Below, in pieces: positions 36,937-45,680 of a stretch of 64,000 bases of DNA. The translations under genes and the position numbers were made by a program. The notes beneath the pieces were generated by a model, which was not told the DNA's origin, did no database searches, and worked only from the letters and a program-made list of their open reading frames with translations. Each line of letters opens with the position of its first letter. Positions within the stretch are counted from its first letter, which is position 1. Origin of the DNA: Neoroseomonas alkaliterrae (GTDB lineage: Bacteria > Pseudomonadota > Alphaproteobacteria > Acetobacterales > Acetobacteraceae); the NCBI RefSeq assembly GCF_014199195.1, contig NZ_JACIJE010000006.1, positions 186,001 to 250,000 of the forward strand, read 5' to 3'.

Positions 36937-37881
36937 ATGCGCCGTCTCGCCGCCCTGTTGATGCTTTGCCTGCTGGCGGCCGCGCGGCCGGCGGCGGCCG
37001 ATCTCGTCTATGTGCTGAACTCGACCGACGCGACGATCTCGATCCTTGACGCCTTCACGCGCCAGGAGGTCCGTCGCATCCCCGCGCTGCGGGAGGTGCA
37101 TCACCTCGTGCTCTCGCCGGACGGGCGTGACCTGCTGATCGCGGATTCCGGCGGCAACGAGATCTTCTTCGTGGACCCGGCCACGGGCGACGTCCGCCGG
37201 CGCGAGCGCATCTCCAACCCCTACCACCTCGATTTCTCGCCCGACGGCCGGCACCTCGTCATCGCCAGCCTGCGGCGCAACCAGGTGGACATCTACGACG
37301 CCAACGGCCCGACGCTGCTCGCGCGGCTGAGGATGCCGGAAAAGCCCTCGCACATGGCCTTCAGCCCGGATGCGCGGGTGGTCTATGTGACGCTGCAGGG
37401 CAGCGGGACGGTGGCGGCGATCAGCCTCGAGACGCGCCAGCCGCTCTGGGAGGCGCCGGTGGGGCGCGAGCCCGCGGGCATCATCTGGCATCGCGGCCGG
37501 CTGATCGTCGGCATCATGGGCAGCGAGAACTTCGTGGTGCTGAACCCTCAGACACAGCAGATCGAGCGCACCATCCCGGTGGGCCGCGGCGCGCACACCA
37601 TCTTCCCCGCCCCGGACGGGCGCGCGCTGTGGGCGACGAGCCGCGTCCAGAGCCGGCTCGCCGAGATCGACCCGGACACGCTCGAGGTCCGGCGCCTCAT
37701 CGAACTGCCCGGCGGGCCGGACTGCATCGCCTTCGACCCCGACGGGCGCATCTGGGCCACGCTGCGCTGGGCCGGGCGCATCGCGCGGGTGGACCCGCGC
37801 AGCGGCGAGTTCGAGACCATCCGCGTCGGCCGCAGCCCCCATGGCATCTTCGTGCATCCCCGCCGTGCGGAACGGAACTAG
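36937..37881 (+). CDS. Exported YVTN-type beta-propeller protein
   Basis: A 314-residue protein with a signal peptide (RRLAALLMLCLLAAARPAAA, cleavage near residue 22). It is followed by about seven blade repeats with the YVTN-like pattern, for example LVYVLNSTDATISILD, LVLSPDGRDLLIADSGGNEI and VYVTLQGSGTVAAI. Such propellers act as periplasmic binding or scaffold proteins; no heme or metal motif is visible, so the role is open. The ATG at 36937 is chosen because the signal peptide begins there. The next gene starts before its stop, so they form an operon. Confidence 0.8.
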   Translation: MRRLAALLMLCLLAAARPAAADLVYVLNSTDATISILDAFTRQEVRRIPALREVHHLVLSPDGRDLLIADSGGNEIFFVDPATGDVRRRERISNPYHLDFSPDGRHLVIASLRRNQVDIYDANGPTLLARLRMPEKPSHMAFSPDARVVYVTLQGSGTVAAISLETRQPLWEAPVGREPAGIIWHRGRLIVGIMGSENFVVLNPQTQQIERTIPVGRGAHTIFPAPDGRALWATSRVQSRLAEIDPDTLEVRRLIELPGGPDCIAFDPDGRIWATLRWAGRIARVDPRSGEFETIRVGRSPHGIFVHPRRAERN

Positions 37882-38632
37882 GCGCGCGCTCCTGCTCGTC
37901 CTCGCCGCGCTCGGCCTTGCCCTGCCCGCGAGGGCGCAGGGGCCGGCCGCCTGCCGCGCGGGCACGGTCTATCTCACCATAGACACCGGCTGGGGCCGCG
38001 AGGCCGAGCGCGTGGCCGAGATCCTGCGCAACCGCGGCGTGCGCGCGACGCTCTTCGTCGCCAACGAGCCGACTCATACCGGCGAGCGCGCCCTCGGACC
38101 CGGCTGGGCCGCCTTCTGGCGCGCCCGCGCGGCGGAGGGGCATGTCTTCGCCTCCCACACCGACCGCCACTGGTACTTCCGCGGCGACCCCGCGCCGGGC
38201 CGCGTGCGCTACGTCTCCCGCGGGCGCGAGGGCCAGGAGGTTCTCGACCAGGCGGCGATGTGCCGCGAGCTCGCCCGCCCCATCGAGCGGCTGCGCGAGG
38301 CGGTGCCCGATGCGGTGGTGCTGCCGCTGTGGCGGGCGCCGGGGGGCATCACCACGCCAAATGCGATCCGCCTCGGCGAAGGCTGCGGCCTGCGCCACCA
38401 GGGCTGGACGGCCAACGGCTTCCTCGGCGACGAATTGCCGAGCGATGCCCATCCCAATGCCGCCCTGCTGGCCCGCGCCCTGCGCTTCACCCGCGACGGG
38501 GAGGTGATGGTCATGCATTGGGGCATCCGTTCCCGCCGCGAGCCTTTCGTCCATGTGCTGGACGAGGTGATCGCCGGCCTGCAGGCCCGCGGCTTCTGCT
38601 TCGCCACCCTGCCGCCCGAGGGGCGGCGCTGA
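37841..38632 (+). CDS. Exported polysaccharide deacetylase-like protein
   Basis: A 263-residue protein of the NodB/polysaccharide deacetylase fold (carbohydrate esterase 4). After a signal peptide (RRALLLVLAALGLALPARA) come TIDTGWG with the acidic metal motif, SHTDRHW with a metal His, WRAPGG and the late MHWG. It may remove acetyl groups from a cell-surface glycan. The start is uncertain: ATG 37841 overlaps the upstream gene by 41 nt, and GTG 37865 gives a shorter leader. It is followed 10 nt later by the desaturase-family gene. Confidence 0.82.
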   Translation: MASSCIPAVRNGTRRALLLVLAALGLALPARAQGPAACRAGTVYLTIDTGWGREAERVAEILRNRGVRATLFVANEPTHTGERALGPGWAAFWRARAAEGHVFASHTDRHWYFRGDPAPGRVRYVSRGREGQEVLDQAAMCRELARPIERLREAVPDAVVLPLWRAPGGITTPNAIRLGEGCGLRHQGWTANGFLGDELPSDAHPNAALLARALRFTRDGEVMVMHWGIRSRREPFVHVLDEVIAGLQARGFCFATLPPEGRR

Positions 38633-38642
38633 GACCCGCACG

Positions 38643-39596
38643 ATGCTCGACGCCTTCAACCGCGCCCTGGACGACGTGACCGGCTGGATCTTCGAGGCCG
38701 CCGTGCAGCCGGCGATGTACGCGCTCGGCCTGATGGACTGGGCCGACGACGCGCTGCAATGGATCGAGTTCGGCCTGTTCGGGCTGTTCACCATCCTGGT
38801 GGTCTATGCCGTCTGCCGCCCGCTCGAGGCGTGGCGGCCGGTCGAGCCCGTGACCGACCGCGGCGCCATCCGCACCGACATCGTCTACACGCTGCTGACC
38901 CGGCTCGGCCTGCTTCCGATGGTCGCCTTCGTGCTGCTCGCTTCGCTGCAGGCCTGGTGGGCGGGGCTGGTCGCGGACAGCGGCTTCGTGCCGCCGACGC
39001 TCGAGACGCTGATCCCCGGCCTGCGCGAGATGCCGCTGCTGGCCTTCCTCCTCTACGTGGTGATCCTCGATTTCGGGGAATACTGGCGGCACCGCTTCCA
39101 GCACATGTTCGGCTGGTGGTGGGCGCTGCATTCCATCCACCACGCGCAGCGCCAGATGACCTTCTGGACCGACGACCGCAACCACATCCTGGACGAGATC
39201 ATCGCCGCGCTGTGGTTCGGCACGCTCGCGCTGCTGATCGGCGTGCCGCCCGGGCAGTTCCCGCTGCTGGTGCTGATCATGCGCCTCGCGGAAAGCCTGA
39301 GCCACGCGAATGTGCGCCTCTCCTTCGGCCGGTTGGGGGAGAGGCTGCTCGTCTCCCCGCGCTTCCACCGCGTCCATCACGGCGTGATGTCGGCCGCCGA
39401 GCACGGCCGGAACTACGCGGTGCTCTTCCCGGTCTGGGACTGGATCTTCGGCACGGCGGATTTCCGCCGCGACCACTATCCGCGCACCGGCGACCCCGAG
39501 GCGCCGGAGGCGCTGGCGACGGGCGGCTGGCTGCGCCAGCAGGTGGTCGGGCTCCGGCGCATGGCCGGGGCGATCTTCCGCCGCGGCGCCGCGTGA
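38643..39596 (+). CDS. Sterol desaturase / fatty acid hydroxylase family protein
   Basis: A 317-residue integral membrane di-iron enzyme. The eight-His pattern of the family is visible as HRFQH, HSIHHAQ and HRVHHG, with an additional HANVR, between four or more membrane helices. Family members hydroxylate or desaturate lipids such as fatty acids, hopanoids or carotenoids; which lipid is modified here is not evident. The operon context (propeller, deacetylase) points to envelope modification. Convergent with the chrA-like gene. Confidence 0.9.
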   Translation: MLDAFNRALDDVTGWIFEAAVQPAMYALGLMDWADDALQWIEFGLFGLFTILVVYAVCRPLEAWRPVEPVTDRGAIRTDIVYTLLTRLGLLPMVAFVLLASLQAWWAGLVADSGFVPPTLETLIPGLREMPLLAFLLYVVILDFGEYWRHRFQHMFGWWWALHSIHHAQRQMTFWTDDRNHILDEIIAALWFGTLALLIGVPPGQFPLLVLIMRLAESLSHANVRLSFGRLGERLLVSPRFHRVHHGVMSAAEHGRNYAVLFPVWDWIFGTADFRRDHYPRTGDPEAPEALATGGWLRQQVVGLRRMAGAIFRRGAA

Positions 39597-39614
39597 GGCG
39601 GGCCGCGCCGCCCG

Positions 39615-40934
39615 TCACCAGGGCAGCAGCGAGACGAGCAGCCCGGCCGCGGCGCTGACCGCAAGCGTGCGCGCGAGCCCGAGCCCCGCGACGAACAGCA
39701 GCGCGGCGGCGAGAAGCGCGAGCGCGATCGCGGCCGGCTGCGCCGAGGCCAGCACCGGCCAGTCGATCGCGGCCGGGCCGAGCGGCAGCCGCCCGACCTC
39801 CGCGAAGACCACGCGCAGCCCGAACCACAGCGCAAGGCTGGCGATGACGCCGACCACGGCGGCCGTCACGCCGGCGAGCGCGCCCTTGAGCCGGGGGGCG
39901 TCGTGCATCCGCTCGACCAGCGGCGCGCCGAGGAAGATCCAGGCGAAGCAGGGCGCGAAGGTGACCCAGAGGGTCAGCAGGCTCGCGAACACGCCGCCCG
40001 TGATCCCGCCCTCGCGGAAGCCGGCGAGGAAGCCGACGAACTGCAGCACCAGGATGAGCGGGCCCGGCGTGGTCTCGGCGAGGCCGAGGCCCGCCAGCAT
40101 GTCCGCCGCGCTCAGCCAGCGGTAGTGCTCCACCGCCTCCTGCGCGACATAGGCGAGCACCGCATAGGCGCCGCCGAAGGTGACCACCGCCATCCTGGAG
40201 AAGAACCAGGCGATGTCCCCCCAGAGCGGCGTGCCGAGCAGCAGCACCACCGGCCAGATCCAGAGCACGAGGATGGCGAGGCCGGCGCGCCGCGCCGCCG
40301 GGGCAAGGCGCGCGATGCGGTCGGGCTCGGCCGCGATGGCGGCGTCGAGGAGCGAGGGCGGTCCCTGCTTCGCCTGGCCGTGCCCGGCCGCGACGAAGGC
40401 CCCCGGCGCGGCGAAGCCGAGCCCCAGCGCCGCCAGCACCACCAGCGGGAAGGGCACCGCGAAGGCGGCGAGCGCGAGGAAGGCCGCGGCCGCCGCCAGC
40501 CACGGCGCGAGCCCGTGCAGCGCGCGCTTCGCCACGCGCAGCAGCGCCTCGATCACCAGCACCAGCACGGCGCATTTCAGGCCGAAGAACAGGGCCGCCA
40601 CGACCGGCACGGCGCCGAGCGTCGCGTAGAGGATGGACAGCGCCAGCATCACCGCCGCGCCGGGCAGCACGAAGAGCACGCCGGCCGCGATGCCGCCCTT
40701 CACCCCATGCATCAGCCAGCCGAGATAGGTGGCGAGCTGCGTCGCCTCCGGCCCTGGCAGCAGCATGCAGAAGTTGAGCGCGTGCAGGAACCGCGCATCC
40801 GAGACCCAGCGGCGCTGGTCCACGACCTCCCGGTGCATGACCGCGATCTGCGCCGCCGGCCCGCCGAAGGAGAGCAGGCCGACGCGCAGCCAGACGCGCA
40901 GGGCCTCGGCGAAGGTGGGGAAGGGCGCGCTCAC
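39615..40934 (-). CDS. chrA: ChrA-type chromate/anion transporter
   Basis: A 439-residue two-domain CHR-family transporter with about ten membrane helices. Each half carries the family motif: SFGGPAAQIAVMH with LLPGPEATQLATYLGW in the first, and TFGGAYAVLAYVAQ with LAETTPGPLILVLQFVGF in the second. ChrA proteins expel chromate, a sulfate analogue. The GTG start (40934) overlaps the stop of the flavoprotein gene (GTGA), so here it belongs to the complex II/fumarase operon, suggesting a metabolic anion as substrate rather than chromate (inference). Confidence 0.92.
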   Translation of the reverse strand: MSAPFPTFAEALRVWLRVGLLSFGGPAAQIAVMHREVVDQRRWVSDARFLHALNFCMLLPGPEATQLATYLGWLMHGVKGGIAAGVLFVLPGAAVMLALSILYATLGAVPVVAALFFGLKCAVLVLVIEALLRVAKRALHGLAPWLAAAAAFLALAAFAVPFPLVVLAALGLGFAAPGAFVAAGHGQAKQGPPSLLDAAIAAEPDRIARLAPAARRAGLAILVLWIWPVVLLLGTPLWGDIAWFFSRMAVVTFGGAYAVLAYVAQEAVEHYRWLSAADMLAGLGLAETTPGPLILVLQFVGFLAGFREGGITGGVFASLLTLWVTFAPCFAWIFLGAPLVERMHDAPRLKGALAGVTAAVVGVIASLALWFGLRVVFAEVGRLPLGPAAIDWPVLASAQPAAIALALLAAALLFVAGLGLARTLAVSAAAGLLVSLLPW

Positions 40935-42676
40935 TCCGCCGCCGCGGGCTGCAGCAGGCTCTCGCCGGGTCTCAGGCGGGTGAAGGCAACCGGCTGCCAG
41001 TCGAGCGCGATGCGGCCTCCCGCGAGCGTGACGCGCGTCGCGGCAAGGCCCGCGGCATCGTCGTTCGTCTGCGGGAAATCCTCCCGCCAATGGGCGCCGC
41101 GGGATTCCTCGCGCGCCCGCGCCGCCGCGACGATGGCGCGGCTGACCAGCAGTTGCGACTTCAGGTTCAGCCAGTCGTGCCAAGTGAGGTTGAAGGCGCG
41201 GTCGCGCCCGTCCACGCCGGCGGCATCCACCTCCGCCTCCAGCGCATCGAGGCCGGCGGCGGCCTCCGCCAGCCCCGCGCCATCGCGCAGGATGCCCGCC
41301 TTGTCCCACATCAGCTCGAGCAGCGCGTCGCGGATGGACGAGAGGTTGCGCGCCGGCCGCGCGAAGGGGGCCTGGACGAAGGCCGTGGCCTCATCGAGCG
41401 CGGCCTCGTCGGGCTCTTCGAAGGCGCCCTCGCGCGGCACCCAGGCGCCCATGGTGTCGCCGGCGATGCCGCCGAAGACGGTGGAGTTGGCCACGCCATT
41501 GCCGCCGAGGCGGTTCGCGCCATGCACGCCGCCGGTATCCTCCCCGGCGGCGAAGAGGCCGGGCAGGTCGGTGCTCCCATCGGTGCGGAACACCACGCCG
41601 CCCATCATGTAATGCGCGGTGGGGACCACCGGCACGCGGCCGGCGGCGAGGTCGAAGCCGTTGTCGGCGCAGCGCTCGACCATGCCCTTGAACTCGCGCC
41701 GCACGCGCTCGGGTCCGAGATGGGCCATTTCGATCCAGAGGCCCCCCGCCTCGTTCACATTGCCCGCCAGGATCTCCCGCTGCATGGAGCGGGAGACGAT
41801 GTCGCGCGTCGCGCGTTCCCCGCGCGGGTCGTATTTGTGCATGAAGCGCTGCCCGTCGCCGCCGAGCAGATAGCCCCCCGCGCCGCGCAGCCCTTCCTCG
41901 ATGATGGTGCCGGTCATGCGCGTGCCGGGGCCGGCCAGCACGCCCGTCGGGTGGAACTGCACCATCTCCATGTCGCGCAAGGGCAGGCCCGCGCGCAGCG
42001 CCATCGCCATGCCGTCGCAGGCCTTGTCGCCGGAAGGCGTGTGGTACTTGTACATGGTCGGCCCGCCGCCGGTCCCCAGCAGCACGGCCTTGGCCTGCAC
42101 GAAGACCAGCCCGCCCGAGCGCATGTCGATCAGCAGCACGCCCGAGAGGCGCGCGCCGTCCTTCGAGCGGATCAGCGCGACGGCGCGGTGTTCCTCCATG
42201 CGGTTGATGCCGCGCGCCCAGACCTGTTCGGCGAGGCGGTTGACGATCTCGATGCCCGTCAGGTCACCCTTGTGCACGGTGCGGTCGAAGGTCTGCCCGG
42301 CGAAGGCCTTCTGGTGGATGGTGCCGTCCGGGTTGCGGTCGAAGAAGCAGCCCCAGCGGTTCTCGAGTTCGCGGATGCGCCGCTGCGCGCCGACCACCAG
42401 CGTCCAGGCGAGGTCCTGGTCGTTCAGCCACTTGCCTCCGTCGAGCGTGTCCATGAAATGGCGCTCGGCGGAATCTCCCGCCGCGATGGCGACGTTGTAG
42501 CCGCCCTGGACCATGCGCGTGCAGCCGCATTTGCCGAGCAGGCCCTTCACCGCGATGGTCACCTCGAGCTGCGGCGCGGCGTCCTTGGCGTGCAGCGCGG
42601 CGAGCAGCCCCGCGCCGCCGGCGCCGAGGACCAGGATGTCGGTGCGGCGGCGCTCGATGGCCGTGCTGTCAGGCAT
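40931..42676 (-). CDS. Complex II-type flavoprotein subunit without the FAD-linking His
   Basis: A 581-residue FAD subunit of the succinate dehydrogenase/fumarate reductase family. The FAD-binding GAGGAGL is at 18-24. Active-site elements are DMEMVQFHPTGV, the catalytic Arg region TRDIVSRSM, PTAHYMMGGV and VHGANRLGGN. Where E. coli SdhA has its covalent FAD histidine (SHTVSAQGG) this protein reads GCTRMVQGG, with Cys52 in place of His, so FAD is probably not covalently held. Its partner subunits are at the other end of the operon. It may oxidise succinate or a substituted C4 acid. Confidence 0.9.
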   Translation of the reverse strand: MPDSTAIERRRTDILVLGAGGAGLLAALHAKDAAPQLEVTIAVKGLLGKCGCTRMVQGGYNVAIAAGDSAERHFMDTLDGGKWLNDQDLAWTLVVGAQRRIRELENRWGCFFDRNPDGTIHQKAFAGQTFDRTVHKGDLTGIEIVNRLAEQVWARGINRMEEHRAVALIRSKDGARLSGVLLIDMRSGGLVFVQAKAVLLGTGGGPTMYKYHTPSGDKACDGMAMALRAGLPLRDMEMVQFHPTGVLAGPGTRMTGTIIEEGLRGAGGYLLGGDGQRFMHKYDPRGERATRDIVSRSMQREILAGNVNEAGGLWIEMAHLGPERVRREFKGMVERCADNGFDLAAGRVPVVPTAHYMMGGVVFRTDGSTDLPGLFAAGEDTGGVHGANRLGGNGVANSTVFGGIAGDTMGAWVPREGAFEEPDEAALDEATAFVQAPFARPARNLSSIRDALLELMWDKAGILRDGAGLAEAAAGLDALEAEVDAAGVDGRDRAFNLTWHDWLNLKSQLLVSRAIVAAARAREESRGAHWREDFPQTNDDAAGLAATRVTLAGGRIALDWQPVAFTRLRPGESLLQPAAAE

Positions 42677-42721
42677 GGGGGGCGAGCCTCCGGGGATCTG
42701 GCGCGTTGCGATTGCGTGCGC

Positions 42722-42901
42722 TCATCGCGGGCCGCGCGGGCTTGATGGAACGCCGCAGTCGCAGCCCCCCGCGGCGGCCGCGGATTCCGGCGCCGTCAGT
42801 GCGGCGACATGGCCGCCCGTGGCGAAGAGGCGCGCGGCGGCGATCGCGCCGAGCGGCGGCGGCAGGACCTGCACCAGGACCATGAGCGGCAGGACCAGCA
42901 T
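42722..42901 (-). CDS. Possible small hydrophobic protein within the complex II operon
   Basis: A 59-residue ORF whose ATG (42901) overlaps the fumarase beta stop codon. The first 30 residues are hydrophobic (LVLPLMVLVQVLPPPLGAIA), followed by an Ala/Gly-rich tail with two Cys (GGCDCGV). It fills the space between two real genes, ends 45 nt before the flavoprotein gene and keeps the coupled-start pattern. It is not recognised, and chance ORFs are common at this GC content. Confidence 0.35.
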   Translation of the reverse strand: MLVLPLMVLVQVLPPPLGAIAAARLFATGGHVAALTAPESAAAAGGCDCGVPSSPRGPR

Positions 42902-43509
42902 CACGCCGCCCCCAGCTTCTCCAGTACCGCCTGGCGCCGCCGCGCCGCTTCGGCGTTCACGCTGGCGTAGAGGCTGCCGCCGTGGGAATCCATCGCCACC
43001 AGCAGCGGCCCGAAGCCCTTGATGCGGAACTTGTAGAGCGATTCAGGATTGAGGTCGTCGAGGTCCACATCCTCCACCGCCTCGATCCAGGTCGTCTCCA
43101 GCGCGGCGGCGCCACCCACCACCGCGAGATAGGCGCCGCCGAGGTCGCGGAAGGCCTCCAGCGACCCCTCCCGCAGCCCGCCCTTGCCGATGATGATGCG
43201 CACGCCCTCGCGCTCCATCAGCGGGCGGGTGAAGCGCTCCATGCGGTCGGAGGTGGTGGTGCCGACGCAGACCGCCTCGTAGCCCGAATGGTTGGTGCCG
43301 GACCGCTCCACCTTGCGCAGGTTCGGCGCGGTGTGGATCACGGCATGGCCGCGCAGGTCGAACTTGGTCCGCCGGCCATGGTCGAACATGTGGATCTGCG
43401 TCGCGTCGCGGATGCCGAACAGCACCTCTTCGAGCGTCACCGTATCGCCGATGCGCAGGCGACGGATCTGCTCCTCGGTCGCCGGCATGGACAGCACGTG
43501 ATGCGTCAT
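42901..43509 (-). CDS. Class I fumarate hydratase / tartrate dehydratase beta subunit
   Basis: The 202-residue C-terminal-type half of a split class I hydro-lyase. Motifs include DTVTLEEVLFGIRDATQ, HTAPNLRKV, the loop SDRMERF and IGKGGL with the substrate-binding Lys-Gly-Gly. With the alpha subunit it hydrates fumarate to malate or dehydrates tartrate; the two activities cannot be separated by eye. The ATG overlaps the stop of the GNAT gene lying between the two halves. Confidence 0.92.
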   Translation of the reverse strand: MTHHVLSMPATEEQIRRLRIGDTVTLEEVLFGIRDATQIHMFDHGRRTKFDLRGHAVIHTAPNLRKVERSGTNHSGYEAVCVGTTTSDRMERFTRPLMEREGVRIIIGKGGLREGSLEAFRDLGGAYLAVVGGAAALETTWIEAVEDVDLDDLNPESLYKFRIKGFGPLLVAMDSHGGSLYASVNAEAARRRQAVLEKLGAA

Positions 43510-44021
43510 GGTGCCTCCTCGGTCGCGGGCCAGCGGCCCTGGGCGGCGGCGGCCAGCCCCTCGCCCTCCAGACGATAGAAGATCCGGCCCGCCGGGGCGA
43601 TCCCGAGCGAGGCATAGAAGGCGCGGGCGCGCGCATTCGCCGGTTCGGTCGTCCAGTCCACCCGCGTGTAGCCCTGCACGGCGGCGAAGCGCATCGCCTC
43701 GGTCATCAGCGCCCGGGCCGTGCCGGTGCGCCGCGCCGCCTCGGCGACGAAGAGGTCCTTCAGCAGCAGCCCCCAGGTGAAGTCGAAGGCCGGGAAGAAG
43801 CCCGAGAGTGAAACGAGCCCCGCCGGTGCGCCGTTGAGCCGCGCGAGCAGGCAGAACGGCCCCGCCCGCCCGGCCGGCGTGCTCAGGGCCTCGGCCGCCG
43901 CACCGATGGTCGCGGCATCGGTGCGCTCGCCGTAGAAGCGGCCCATCTCGGCCAGCAGCGCCGCGAGCGCCACGCGGTCGCGCGGCCCGGCCTCGGCGAT
44001 GGTGATGCCGCGCCCACCCAC
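43506..44021 (-). CDS. GNAT-family N-acetyltransferase between the fumarase halves
   Basis: A 171-residue acetyltransferase of the GNAT fold. The acetyl-CoA loop is seen in LFVAEAARRTGTARALM (the R/Q-x-x-G-x-G/A pattern is written RRTGTA), followed by the strand WTTEPANARARAFYASLGI. It starts at a GTG (44021) 1 nt after the alpha-subunit stop, and its stop overlaps the beta-subunit ATG. The location between two subunits of one enzyme suggests a role in the same pathway, for example protein acetylation or a metabolite acetylation step. The substrate is unknown. Confidence 0.88.
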   Translation of the reverse strand: MGGRGITIAEAGPRDRVALAALLAEMGRFYGERTDAATIGAAAEALSTPAGRAGPFCLLARLNGAPAGLVSLSGFFPAFDFTWGLLLKDLFVAEAARRTGTARALMTEAMRFAAVQGYTRVDWTTEPANARARAFYASLGIAPAGRIFYRLEGEGLAAAAQGRWPATEEAP

Positions 44022-44022
44022 C

Positions 44023-44931
44023 TCAGAAGCCGATGCGGATGCCGTCCGGCGTGAAGGTGGCGCTGGCGCGCCGGGCCGAATGGCACTGGATGTTCACCGC
44101 CACGGGATTCATGGTGATGTGCGTCGCCGCCGTCTCGACATGCACGGCGAAGGCGGTGGAATCCCCGCCCAGGCCCTGCGGGCCGATGCCGAGGCTGTTG
44201 ACCGCCTCGGTCAGCTCGGCTTCCAGCTTCGCGCCCTCGGCATCGGCGCAGCGCGTGCCGAGCGGCCGTGTCGCCGCGACCTTGGCCAGATGCATGCAGA
44301 GATCGGAGGTGCCGCCGATGCCCACGCCGACGATGGTCGGCGGGCAGACCTTGCCGCCGGCCTGGATCACGCGGTCCACCACGAAGCGCTTGACCGCCGC
44401 CACGCCATCGGCCGGGACCAGCATCTGCAGGAATGAGCCGTTCTCGGAGCCCGAGCCCTTCGGGATCATCTCGAGGCGCAGCTCGCGCTCGGCATCGGTG
44501 AAGTCGATATTGATCACGGGCACGCGTTCCCCGCAGGAGGTGTGCTCGTTCTTCCGCGTGATCGGGTGAACGACCGATGAACGCAGCGGATGCTCGCGCG
44601 TGGCCCGCGCCGTCCCGCGCGCGATCGCCTCCTTCAGCGCCCAGCCATCCACCTGCACGTTGCGCCCGATCAGCACGTTGAAGATCGGGATGCCGGTGTC
44701 CTGGCAGAGCAGGTTGTCCATCCGCTCCGCCACGCCGATGTTCTCGATCATGGTGGCGAGGATGGTCTTCGCGGTCGCGTCGGTCTCGGCGCCGTCGAGG
44801 CGGGCGAAACCCTCCTTGATGTCGTCGGGCAGCACCTTGCAGGCGCGGATGTAGAGCAGCTTCGCCGCTTCCTCGACCGCCTCTGGCTCGATGCGCAGGG
44901 GTTCGACCCCGGGCTTCGTCATCAGCGTCAT
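44023..44931 (-). CDS. Class I fumarate hydratase / tartrate dehydratase alpha subunit
   Basis: A 302-residue subunit that carries the 4Fe-4S cluster of class I fumarases. The three likely ligand cysteines are C76 (LLCQDTG), C133 (HTSCGE) and C212 (GGTSDLCM). Oxygen-labile clusters of this type are typical of FumA and TtdA. GGAGG lies upstream of the ATG at 44931. It follows the TauE-like gene by 17 nt, and its beta partner is separated from it by the GNAT gene. Confidence 0.93.
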   Translation of the reverse strand: MTLMTKPGVEPLRIEPEAVEEAAKLLYIRACKVLPDDIKEGFARLDGAETDATAKTILATMIENIGVAERMDNLLCQDTGIPIFNVLIGRNVQVDGWALKEAIARGTARATREHPLRSSVVHPITRKNEHTSCGERVPVINIDFTDAERELRLEMIPKGSGSENGSFLQMLVPADGVAAVKRFVVDRVIQAGGKVCPPTIVGVGIGGTSDLCMHLAKVAATRPLGTRCADAEGAKLEAELTEAVNSLGIGPQGLGGDSTAFAVHVETAATHITMNPVAVNIQCHSARRASATFTPDGIRIGF

Positions 44932-44948
44932 CGCACCTTGTCCTCCCG

Positions 44949-45680
44949 TCAGATCAGCAGCGAGATGCCCGAGACGAGCAGCAGCCCCAGCAATACCACG
45001 CGGAAGCCCTGGGCGGGCAGCACCCTGTAGGCGCGCAGACCGAGCCAGGTGCCGAGCACCAGCGCCGGCGTGGCAAGCGCGGTCAGCACCAGCGCCTCGA
45101 CGGTGAAGAAGCCCGCAAGGCCGAGCCCTGCCGCCGTGATTGCCTGCATGAACACGATGAAGGGCTGCATGAAGGCGCGCGCGCGGTCCTTGGGCCAGCC
45201 CTGGATGTCCGCCCACATCGCCGGCAGCGCGCCAACGAAGCCGCCGATGCCGCCGAGGATGCCCGAGGCGAAGCCCACGGCGCCATCCGCCGCGCGGCTG
45301 CCGCCGACCTCCGGCGGGGCCATGCGCAGCGCGATGCGCGCCAGCATGTAGCCGGAATAGAGCACGAGCAGCGCGCCGACGCCCGCGACGATCAGCGCCG
45401 CCGGCCCCTTCGCCAGCACGAGGATGCCGACCGGAATGCCCGCCACCGCCACCGCGAGGAAGAAGCGCATGCGCGGCCATTCGATGTGCTTCCACAGCAT
45501 CGGCAGGCTCATGCCCTGCGATATCAGGCTGCCGAGGACCAGCACCGGCGCCGTCAGCACCGGCGAGACGACATGCAGCAGCATGGAGGCGGCCACCAGC
45601 ACGAAGGCGAAGCCCGCCATGCCGGAGCAGAAGCCGGCGAGGAAGCAGGCGCCCGCGACGAGCGCCGCCTCAGACCACAT
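44949..45680 (-). CDS. TauE/SafE-family anion exporter
   Basis: A 243-residue membrane protein with about eight helices and the TauE/SafE repeat: CSGMAGFAFVLV in the first half and ASGILGGIGGFVGALPA in the second. Family members export sulfite, sulfoacetate or other organic anions. Its start lies within the last 11 nt of the cytochrome b subunit gene, so it is translated with complex II. The combination hints at a sulfonated or other anionic product that must leave the cell, which is inference. Confidence 0.88.
   Translation of the reverse strand: MWSEAALVAGACFLAGFCSGMAGFAFVLVAASMLLHVVSPVLTAPVLVLGSLISQGMSLPMLWKHIEWPRMRFFLAVAVAGIPVGILVLAKGPAALIVAGVGALLVLYSGYMLARIALRMAPPEVGGSRAADGAVGFASGILGGIGGFVGALPAMWADIQGWPKDRARAFMQPFIVFMQAITAAGLGLAGFFTVEALVLTALATPALVLGTWLGLRAYRVLPAQGFRVVLLGLLLVSGISLLI

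Noticed and set aside
40931..42676. L-aspartate oxidase (NadB)
   Set aside because: The missing FAD histidine recalls NadB, but the neighbours are sdhB and two cytochrome b anchors, and no nadA or nadC is present.
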